From positions 372,001-436,000 of the forward strand of contig JAFDWH010000009.1 of NCBI GenBank assembly GCA_018268595.1: DNA of 64,000 bases, in the 5' to 3' direction. This DNA comes from Actinomycetota bacterium (GTDB lineage Bacteria; Actinomycetota; Thermoleophilia; Solirubrobacterales; Solirubrobacteraceae). Shown piece after piece: positions 1 through 6,508 of this stretch. A model generated the notes under the pieces. The model made no database searches. It worked only from the letters and a program-made list of their open reading frames with translations, and was not told where the DNA came from. Made by a program: the position numbers and the translations under genes. Each line of letters begins with the position of its first letter. Positions within the stretch are counted from its first letter, which is position 1.

Positions 1-1
1 G

Positions 2-2095
2 GCCGGCGTCGAGCCCGGCGACTTCGTGACGATCGACATGGCCGGTCGCGCGCATCGGGTGCGTGTGGCAGCGCTGCTCCATGCGAGCGACATCGGCCCG
101 CTCACCGGAAGCTCGGTCGTGATCGCCCCGCTCGGCTTCGCGCAGCGGCTCCTCGGGATGCCGGGACGTCTGTCACGCGTCCTGATCCACGCTCGCACGG
201 ACCGACTCGCGCGCGTTCGAGCGACGGTGACCGCGATGGCAGCCGGGCGCCTCGACGTCGGACCGGCCGACTCGACCGTCAGCCGGCTCGAGAGCGCATC
301 TGCGCCGAACGACCAGTCGACGGCGCTGTTCTCCGGGATCAGCGCGATGATCGGCGTGCTGTTCGCGTTCAACGCGATGCTGCTGACGCTGCCCGACCGC
401 CGCGCGTTCGTCGCGGAGCTGCGAATCCAGGGCTTCACGACCTGGCAGGTCGTCGGCCTGCTGGTCTTCGAGGCGCTGCTGCTCGGGACGATCGCGTCGC
501 TCGGGGGGCTGCTGTTCGGCGACCTGCTCTCCGGCAGCGTCTTTCACGCCGTGCCGACCTACCTCGCCTTCACCTTCCCGATCGGCACCCAGCGGGTGGT
601 CGCCTTCCACACGGTCGCGCTGGCGTTCGCCTCGGGCCTCGTCGCGTCGCTGATCGCCGCAAGCCGGGCGTTGATGGACGTGACGTCCCGCCGCGCGACC
701 GACGACGTCTTCCAGGAGCGTGGCGAAACCGGCGAGCGCATCGACGCGTCGCTGCGGCGCAAGATGCTGATCGGCTCGCTCGCGATCGTGCTCGCCACGA
801 CGGTGACCGTTTGGCTCGACGCGGGGATGACGATCGTCGGCGTGATGGCGCTCGGCGTGGCCGTGCTGCTGGCGATCCCGGCCGCGTTCGCGCGCGCGAT
901 GCCGCTGGTCGACCGGCTTGCGCGGAGGCTGCGGCGCAATCTCCTGCTCGTCGCCGTGATGGGCGCCCGCTCGGCGATGACGCGCTCCGTCGCAGTCGCC
1001 GCGATCGCGGCGCTGGCGGTGTTCGGAAGCGTGGCGATCGACGGCGCTCGCGGCGACCTGGTGCGCGGCCTCGGAGCCGGCTTCGCCGAGCAGGCGCGGG
1101 CGGCGGACGTCTGGGTCACGACGGCGGGAAGAAGCCTGACGACCGACGCGTTCCCCTTGGACGCGTCCGCGCTGCGCCGCATCCGCGAGGCGCCGGAGGT
1201 GCGCTCGGTGCGGCTGTACCAAGGCGGCATGCTCGACATCTCGAACCCGGCTCGCCGCATCTGGGTGCTCGGCCGGCCGTCGAGCGACCCCGACATCGTT
1301 CCGCCGAGCCAGATCGTCAGCGGCGATCCGGCGCTCGTCGAGCGCCGCCTGCGGGCGGGCGGTTGGGCGGCGGCCTCGCGGACCATCGCGGACACGCAGG
1401 CCTCGCGGGTCGGCGGCAGATTCGAGCTGGCGACCCCGAGTGGCACGGCCCACCTCCGGCTCGCCGCGATCGTCACGAATCTCGGCTGGGGATCGGGCGC
1501 GGTCATCCTCAACACACGCGACTACCGGCGTTACTGGCAAACCGACGCAGTGGTCGCGATCGGAGTGGACCTGGCGCCCGGCGTCTCCGCGACCGCCGGA
1601 CGTCGCGCGGTCAGGCGGGCACTCGGACCGGGTCGCGGCTTCGACGTCGAGACAGCCCAGCAGTTCGAGGCGGAGTTCAACCGTCTGCTGCAGGACGGGC
1701 TGACGCGGCTGAGCCAGATCTCGCTGCTGCTGATGATCGCCGCCACGCTCGCGCTGTCGGCGGCGTTGAGCGCTGCGCTGTGGCAGCGACGCCCACGCCT
1801 TGCCGCGCAGAAGGTTCAGGGCTTCAAGGATTCGCAACTGCGCCGCACGCTGGTGCTCGAAGCCGTGCTGGTGCTGCTGCTCGGTTGCGTGGCCGGAGCG
1901 ATCGGCGGCGCAGGAGGCCACCTGCTCGGCAACCGCTGGCTCGAGCTGACGACCGGGTTTCCCGCGCCCTACTCGCTCCAAGTCACCGCCACGCTGACCA
2001 CCCTGTTGACGATCCTCGGAGGCGTCGTGGTGACCGTCGCGACCGTGGGCACCTTCGCCGTCCGGGTTCCCCCGGGAGCGAGCTTCGGCAGGTGA
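2..2095 (+). CDS. FtsX-like ABC transporter permease (5' partial)
   Basis: Membrane component of a MacB/LolC-type ABC system, which typically exports or extracts lipids or lipoproteins. The reading frame is open to the left edge, with coding-like residues before the first GTG at 26, so the gene is truncated by the window. Hydrophobic segments lie near residues 100-125, 140-165, 190-215, 250-290 and 310-340 (counted from that GTG). A large soluble extracytoplasmic domain follows at about 345-560, then three C-terminal helices at about 565-590, 615-640 and 655-680. This double FtsX-domain arrangement suits long actinobacterial permeases. The next gene starts within its stop codon (GTGA overlap). 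A cognate ATPase presumably lies upstream outside the window; the ATPase at 3167-3889 is on the other strand and degenerate. Confidence 0.8.
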   Translation, partial: AGVEPGDFVTIDMAGRAHRVRVAALLHASDIGPLTGSSVVIAPLGFAQRLLGMPGRLSRVLIHARTDRLARVRATVTAMAAGRLDVGPADSTVSRLESASAPNDQSTALFSGISAMIGVLFAFNAMLLTLPDRRAFVAELRIQGFTTWQVVGLLVFEALLLGTIASLGGLLFGDLLSGSVFHAVPTYLAFTFPIGTQRVVAFHTVALAFASGLVASLIAASRALMDVTSRRATDDVFQERGETGERIDASLRRKMLIGSLAIVLATTVTVWLDAGMTIVGVMALGVAVLLAIPAAFARAMPLVDRLARRLRRNLLLVAVMGARSAMTRSVAVAAIAALAVFGSVAIDGARGDLVRGLGAGFAEQARAADVWVTTAGRSLTTDAFPLDASALRRIREAPEVRSVRLYQGGMLDISNPARRIWVLGRPSSDPDIVPPSQIVSGDPALVERRLRAGGWAAASRTIADTQASRVGGRFELATPSGTAHLRLAAIVTNLGWGSGAVILNTRDYRRYWQTDAVVAIGVDLAPGVSATAGRRAVRRALGPGRGFDVETAQQFEAEFNRLLQDGLTRLSQISLLLMIAATLALSAALSAALWQRRPRLAAQKVQGFKDSQLRRTLVLEAVLVLLLGCVAGAIGGAGGHLLGNRWLELTTGFPAPYSLQVTATLTTLLTILGGVVVTVATVGTFAVRVPPGASFGR

Positions 2096-3258
2096 GAGTC
2101 GCACCGCGCGGAGGGCGGTGGCGAGCGAACCTCAAGCTGCTGTGGGCGCTCTCGCTCTACTGGATCTCGATCTATCCGCGAACGCGGGCGGAGCTGCGTC
2201 GTTGGAGCGAACGAGCCGAAGCGATCCCGGACCTGGTGCTGCGCGCGCATGCGCTCGCCAAGTTGCGCAGCGAGCGCATGGTGCTGGAGGGAGCGGCGGC
2301 GTTCGCGTTGCTCGCCGCGCGACCGCACCGCGTCGATGTGATCCGCGCCTGCGTGACCTTCGAGATCGTCTACGAGCTCACCGACGTGCTCGGCGAGCAG
2401 CCGGTCGAACACCCCCTCGCCCATAACGAGCGTCTCAACCGCGCGCTCGTGTCCGCCGTCGTGCCGCTGACGCCGCACGAGGCGCACCTGCTCGCAATCG
2501 GCGAGCGCGACCCCGACTACCTCCACGAGCTGATCGACGCCTGCCGCACGGCACTCATGCGGCTTCCGGGGCACGCCGCGATCCTGCCGACCGTGCAGCG
2601 GCTGGCGGCGCTGGCCGCACACGCGCAGACACTCAACCACGGAGAGCCGGCCGACCGGCAGCGCTTGTTCGCGGCGTGGGCGACGTCGTGCAACGCGGGC
2701 GACGCGACCTGGTGGGAGTTCGCCGCGGCGGCCAGCTCCCCGCTCGGGATCTTCGCGCTGTTCGCCGCGGCGAGCCGTTCCGGGCTCGAGCCGGAGATGG
2801 TCGTCATGATCGACGCGGCGTACTTCCCGTGGATCGGCGCCGTCGTGTGGCTGATGGAGAGCCTGGTCGACCATCTCGAGGACGCGTGCAGCGACAACCT
2901 CAGCTACTTCGGCCAGTACGGGTCGACCGACGAGGCGGCCCGCAGACTCGTCGCTGTGACCGCGCGGGCGTACACCGCCGCCCGCAGCCTCCCGGACGGC
3001 GAGCTGCACACGATCCTGTTCACCGGCGCCGTCGGGCTCTACCTCTCCAAGCACGAGGCGCGCCACCGGTCTGTGCGCCCCGTCGCGGAAGCGATCCGCG
3101 AGTCGCTTCCGGGCCCGATCGGACCGCTGATGGCGGTCTCGCGACTGCGGCGGCTAGCGCAGCGCCTCAGCGGCCCTCGCCGCCGCGGCCACCACCGCGC
3201 AGCGCGACGACGTTGGCGAGCTCGCTGCTCGCCTCGGCGCGCAGGACGCCGCCGCTGA
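2092..3258 (+). CDS. DUF2600 family protein (YtpB / tetraprenyl-beta-curcumene synthase-like)
   Basis: 388-residue protein resembling the DUF2600 family, whose Bacillus member YtpB cyclises a C35 prenyl diphosphate. The acidic stretch in LVDHLEDACSDNLSYF (near residue 260) is the sort of Asp-rich helix expected of such an enzyme. The GTG start at 2092 overlaps the TGA of the permease gene, so the two are probably cotranscribed and translationally coupled. The Arg-rich C-terminal tail of about 35 residues runs 92 bases into the convergent ABC ATPase gene, so the exact end is less certain than the core. No signal peptide is visible. The family assignment is by pattern recognition; the substrate is unknown. 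Confidence 0.65.
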   Translation: MRVAPRGGRWRANLKLLWALSLYWISIYPRTRAELRRWSERAEAIPDLVLRAHALAKLRSERMVLEGAAAFALLAARPHRVDVIRACVTFEIVYELTDVLGEQPVEHPLAHNERLNRALVSAVVPLTPHEAHLLAIGERDPDYLHELIDACRTALMRLPGHAAILPTVQRLAALAAHAQTLNHGEPADRQRLFAAWATSCNAGDATWWEFAAAASSPLGIFALFAAASRSGLEPEMVVMIDAAYFPWIGAVVWLMESLVDHLEDACSDNLSYFGQYGSTDEAARRLVAVTARAYTAARSLPDGELHTILFTGAVGLYLSKHEARHRSVRPVAEAIRESLPGPIGPLMAVSRLRRLAQRLSGPRRRGHHRAARRRWRARCSPRRAGRRR

Positions 3259-3889
3259 TCGTGAGGGCGCGGTCGACGCCGGAGACGCCCATCGCTTCGC
3301 CGGTCGTCATCAGCACGGCGACGTCGCCGTCGGCGATCGAGCGCACGAGCAGCAGGACCGCCTCGCGCTCGAGCAGGTCGACGTGGCGCGTGGGGTCGTC
3401 GACGAGCAGCAGCCTCGGGGCGGTCGCGAGCGCCTGCGCGATCGCGACGCGCACGCGCTCGGTCGGCTCCAGCTCGCGCGGCTGGAGGTGCGCGCAGGCG
3501 GCCGCGCCGACGCGCTCGAGCTGCAGCAGCGCGCGGGCGCGCGCGACCTCGGGCGGCGTGCCGCGTGCGAGCAGCGGCATCGCGACGTGGTCGAGGATCG
3601 ACTCGCCGCCGACGCTCGCGAGCCCGACCTGGACGTAGCCGATGCCGGACGGGATGCCGTCGTGCTGCGCGGCGGCGAGCGCCTCGCCGTCGAAGCGCAC
3701 GTCGCCGCCGTCGGGCTGCTCGAGGCCGGCCGCGATCCGCAGCAGCGTCGTGCGCCCCGAGCGTGGCATGCCCCAGACGGCGACGAGCTCGCCCGGCGCG
3801 ACCGTCAGCGAGACGTCGTCGAGCGCCGTGACGTCGCGCCGCCCGCTGCGGTAGCGCTTGCTGACCCGCTCAAGCGTCAGCAGGCTCAT
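3167..3889 (-). CDS. ABC transporter ATP-binding protein with degenerate catalytic motifs
   Basis: 240-residue protein with the fold order of a LolD/FtsE-like ATPase. Nearly every catalytic motif is altered. Walker A (residues 40-48, GMPRSGRTT) has Arg instead of Lys. The signature at 140-144 is LEPTE rather than LSGGQ. Walker B reads LLLVDDPT with Asp in place of the catalytic Glu (165). The H-loop position (195-197, TTG) lacks His. The Q-loop Gln (87) remains. ATP hydrolysis is therefore doubtful and a regulatory or structural role is possible. It overlaps the PadR gene upstream by 20 bases, giving a padR-ABC operon, a common arrangement for regulated exporters, but no permease follows on this strand. 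Confidence 0.8.
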   Translation of the reverse strand: MSLLTLERVSKRYRSGRRDVTALDDVSLTVAPGELVAVWGMPRSGRTTLLRIAAGLEQPDGGDVRFDGEALAAAQHDGIPSGIGYVQVGLASVGGESILDHVAMPLLARGTPPEVARARALLQLERVGAAACAHLQPRELEPTERVRVAIAQALATAPRLLLVDDPTRHVDLLEREAVLLLVRSIADGDVAVLMTTGEAMGVSGVDRALTISGGVLRAEASSELANVVALRGGGRGGEGR

Positions 3890-4514
3890 CGACCGTCCCC
3901 GAGCGCGTCCGCTCGAACGCCTCGATCTCCTTGCGCGCGTATGTGATCCAAGCGAAGTGCGCGTCGAGCAGGCCGCGGCGCGCGGCCAGCACGAGCCGCT
4001 CGACCAGCTCCCCGGCGGCGGCCGCCGGCGTCACGCCGTCGCGCGTGGGCGGCAGCGGCAGCCGGCTCGCCTCCTCGACGCAGGCGCGCTCGTAGGCGTC
4101 CACGAGCGCGCGCATCGTGCCGGTGCGGTCGACGCCGGCGGCGGCGGTGCCGGCGATCCGCTGCAGCAGTTCGACGTGGCGCGGGTCCTCGCGCATCTGC
4201 TCCGCGACCCATTCGCGGAACGCGCGCGCGCCACTCGCGGTCGCGCGGTAGTGGACCTTCGGCTGGCGCTTGGCGGCCGGCCGCAGGCCGTCGTCCGGCT
4301 CCGAGATGCGCGCTTCTTCCGGCAGCGGCTCGATCAACGCCGCGCGCTCGAGCGCGTTGAGCGCGGCGTATATCTGCGAGATCGGCGGGTCGAGCACACC
4401 GCCGTAGCGGCGTTCGAGCCGCTGGAACAGCTCGTAGCCGTAGCTGGGGCGCTCGATCACCAGCCCGAGCACCGCCCAGTTGACCGCCGACCTCATCCTC
4501 ACCGAAGCAGCCAC
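3870..4514 (-). CDS. PadR family transcriptional regulator
   Basis: 214-residue PadR-type repressor. The N-terminal winged helix (about residues 10-85) carries the family pattern: a helix beginning NWAVLGL, then PSYGYELFQRLE, then a recognition segment with ISQIYAALNALE. A C-terminal dimerisation helix region follows. The GTG at 4514 is used here; an in-frame ATG at 4496 is an alternative start. It heads an operon with the degenerate ABC ATPase and diverges from the crotonase gene. An imperfect 30-bp dyad in the shared intergenic region (4584-4613) may be its operator. The inducing ligand cannot be read from the sequence. Confidence 0.85.
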   Translation of the reverse strand: MAASVRMRSAVNWAVLGLVIERPSYGYELFQRLERRYGGVLDPPISQIYAALNALERAALIEPLPEEARISEPDDGLRPAAKRQPKVHYRATASGARAFREWVAEQMREDPRHVELLQRIAGTAAAGVDRTGTMRALVDAYERACVEEASRLPLPPTRDGVTPAAAAGELVERLVLAARRGLLDAHFAWITYARKEIEAFERTRSGTVDEPADA

Positions 4515-4583
4515 TCGGCCCCCGTCCGTCGCTCAAAGAAACGGTAAACGGGACGCTATTCGAGATCGGTGCCAAAACGCAAC

Positions 4584-4613
4584 CGTTCACGTCACTGCTC
4601 GGTGACTGGAACG
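4584..4613. promoter_or_regulatory. Imperfect dyad between padR and crotonase genes
   Basis: Left arm CGTTCACGTCAC and right arm GTGACTGGAACG pair at 10 of 12 positions around a 6-base centre (TGCTCG). It lies in the divergent intergenic region, about 70 bases from the padR start and 33 bases before the crotonase ATG. Placement and symmetry suit a PadR operator, but no binding evidence is available. Confidence 0.4.
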
Positions 4614-4645
4614 TTCGCGCAGCGAGCACGGATAGGGTGCGCGCC

Positions 4646-5413
4646 ATGTCCGAGCCGGCGGTGCTGACCGAGGAGCGCGACGGCGTCCTGCTCGTCACGC
4701 TGAACCGCCCCGAGCAGCGCAACGCGGTGAACCGCGCCGTCGCGGAGGGGATCGCAGGCGCACTCGACACGCTCGACGCGGACCCCGACCTGCGCGTCGG
4801 GATCCTCACCGGCGCCGGCAAGGGCTTCTGCGCCGGCATGGACCTGAAGGCGTTCGTCGCGGGCGAGCGGCCGGCGGTCGAGGGGCGCGGCTTCGCGGGG
4901 ATCGTGCAGCGCGCCGCCGACAAGCCGCTGATCGCCGCGGTCGAGGGCTTCGCGGTCGCCGGCGGCTTCGAGGTCGCGCTCGCGTGCGACCTGATCGTCG
5001 CGGCGCGCGGGGCGCGCTTCGGCATCCCGGAGGTGACGCGCGGGCTCGTCGCGGCGGGCGGCGCGCTGCTGCGGCTGCCGCGCCGGATTCCCTACCACCT
5101 CGCGATGGAGCTGGCGCTGACGGGCGCGCTGGTCGACGCGGAGCGGATGGCCGAGGTCGGGCTCGTGAGCCGGCTGGTGGAGCCGGGCGCGGCGGTCGCG
5201 AGCGCGCTCGAGCTGGCGCGCGCGATCGCGGCCAACGGCCCCCTGGCGCTCGCCGCCTCGAAGCGCATCCTCGTCGAGGCGCCGGCGTGGCCGGACGACG
5301 AGGCGTGGGCGCGGCAGGCGCAGATCACCGACCCGGTGAGAGCGTCCGCCGACGCGCGCGAGGGGTCGCTGGCGTTCGCGGAGAAGCGCGCGCCGCGCTG
5401 GCAGGGCCGCTGA
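4646..5413 (+). CDS. Enoyl-CoA hydratase/isomerase (crotonase) family protein
   Basis: 255-residue crotonase-fold protein, acting on a CoA thioester in fatty-acid or related acyl-CoA metabolism. The oxyanion-hole strand KGFCAGMDLKAF (about residues 55-66), the second Gly-rich loop FAVAGGFEVALACD and the segment FGIPEVTRG, where catalytic Glu residues of hydratases lie, are all present. The C-terminal helix AMELALTGALVDA is also typical. ATG 4646 is preferred; an in-frame GTG at 4637 adds only three residues. The gene stands alone between padR (divergent) and the ArsR-AHSA1 gene. Exact substrate is undetermined. Confidence 0.88.
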   Translation: MSEPAVLTEERDGVLLVTLNRPEQRNAVNRAVAEGIAGALDTLDADPDLRVGILTGAGKGFCAGMDLKAFVAGERPAVEGRGFAGIVQRAADKPLIAAVEGFAVAGGFEVALACDLIVAARGARFGIPEVTRGLVAAGGALLRLPRRIPYHLAMELALTGALVDAERMAEVGLVSRLVEPGAAVASALELARAIAANGPLALAASKRILVEAPAWPDDEAWARQAQITDPVRASADAREGSLAFAEKRAPRWQGR

Positions 5414-5456
5414 GGCGCGCGGACACGCCAACGTGCCCGCGGTGCGTCCCCATGGC

Positions 5457-5486
5457 TTGACATGTGACCTTTTGGTCACCTATTCT
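5457..5486 (+). promoter_or_regulatory. Promoter with embedded operator for the ArsR-AHSA1 gene
   Basis: TTGACA (5457-5462) and TATTCT (5481-5486) are separated by 18 bases. Between them lies a perfect inverted repeat, GTGACC-TTTT-GGTCAC (5464-5479). Transcription would start at or just before the ATG at 5494, making a leaderless or nearly leaderless mRNA. A repressor bound between -35 and -10 would block initiation, which fits autorepression by the ArsR domain of the gene product. Confidence 0.65.
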
Positions 5487-5493
5487 CCGCGCC

Positions 5494-6261
5494 ATGGACG
5501 AGGTCTTCAGAGCGCTCGCGGACCCCACGCGGCGCAGCCTGCTCGACGAGCTGTTCCGCGCCGACGGGCAGACGCTGAGCGCGCTGGAGGAGCGGCTGCC
5601 GATGACGCGCTTCGGCGTGATGAAGCACCTGAGAGTGCTGGAGCAGGCGGGGCTGGTGGTCACGCGCCGGCGCGGCCGCGAGAAGCTCCACTTCCTCAAC
5701 CCCGTCCCGATCCGGCTCGTCCACGACCGCTGGGTGAGCAAGTACGCGGAGCCGTGGGTCGCCGGCCTCAGCGCGCTCAAGCACGACCTGGAGGGCAGGA
5801 CCATGGAGAAGGTCTTCGAGATCTACATCAAGACGACGCTGGAGCGGCTGTGGGAGGCGATCGTGAACCCCGAGCTGCGCGCGAAGTACAACTTCGGCGT
5901 CGGCGTGCAGTCCGACTGGGCGCCCGGCTCGTCGTACAGATCGGTGCACCCGGGCGCCGGCGTCGCGATCGCCGAGGGCGTCAACGTCGACGTCGACCCG
6001 CCGCGCCGGCTCGTGCAGACGTTCACCGCGCTGTGGGGCGAGGACGTGCAGGCCGAGGGCGAGTCCCGCGTCACCTGGGAGATCGAGCAGGTCGCCGACT
6101 CGTGCCGCCTCACCGTGATCCACGACCAGCTGCGCGAGGGCGCGAACAACCAGCTCTACGGCGGCTGGCCGATGATCCTGTCCGGCCTCAAGACGCTGCT
6201 GGAGACGGGCGAGCTGCTCACCACGCCGGGGTCGCTGCAGTACGCGAGCGCCGGTTCCTAA
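5494..6261 (+). CDS. ArsR-type HTH / SRPBCC (AHSA1) fusion regulator
   Basis: 255-residue two-domain protein. Residues 1-95 form an ArsR-like winged helix (MDEVFRALADPTRRSLLDEL, then a recognition helix including MTRFGVMKHLRVLE). Residues about 105-240 resemble an AHSA1/SRPBCC ligand-binding domain beginning at EKVFEIYIKTTLERLWEAI. Such fusions probably sense a hydrophobic ligand through the SRPBCC pocket, though the ligand is unknown. ATG 5494 is chosen over the GTG at 5464 because the latter falls inside the promoter/operator. No metal-binding Cys motif of classical ArsR is evident. It is a single-gene unit followed by a small membrane protein. Confidence 0.88.
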   Translation: MDEVFRALADPTRRSLLDELFRADGQTLSALEERLPMTRFGVMKHLRVLEQAGLVVTRRRGREKLHFLNPVPIRLVHDRWVSKYAEPWVAGLSALKHDLEGRTMEKVFEIYIKTTLERLWEAIVNPELRAKYNFGVGVQSDWAPGSSYRSVHPGAGVAIAEGVNVDVDPPRRLVQTFTALWGEDVQAEGESRVTWEIEQVADSCRLTVIHDQLREGANNQLYGGWPMILSGLKTLLETGELLTTPGSLQYASAGS

Positions 6262-6360
6262 ACGTCCATTTCGGCGTCGCTGACACGGGCGGCGGGACGG
6301 CGCGTGCCGCTCCTGCCGCCCGGGTACTTCCCGGGCCACCAAGTCGAGAGGAGACGGAAG

Positions 6361-6501
6361 ATGCTTTGGCTGCTGCTCGGGATCATCCTGTTGGTCATCG
6401 CGATCGCCGGTGGCGTGATCATCCACCCGATCCTGTTCGTGATCGCGATCCTCGCGCTCGCCGCCTTCTTCTTCGGCGGCGGCTCGCGTCGCACCGTCTG
6501 A
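6361..6501 (+). CDS. Small hydrophobic membrane protein (46 aa)
   Basis: 46-residue peptide, almost entirely hydrophobic, with two membrane-spanning stretches (about 2-20 and 24-40) joined by a short HP turn and a short basic tail. A GAGGAGA ribosome-binding site lies 6-12 bases before ATG 6361, supporting this start over an upstream in-frame GTG at 6304. Many actinobacteria carry tiny membrane proteins of this kind near stress or envelope genes. Function is unknown. It ends 7 bases before the convergent ligD stop. Confidence 0.6.
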   Translation: MLWLLLGIILLVIAIAGGVIIHPILFVIAILALAAFFFGGGSRRTV

Positions 6502-6508
6502 CGGACTG

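Noticed and set aside
173-2104. Long minus-strand open frame opposite the FtsX permease
   Set aside because: It is rich in Arg, His, Gln and Asp with no hydrophobic core or motif, as expected for the antisense of a GC-rich gene. Similar shadows occur opposite most genes.
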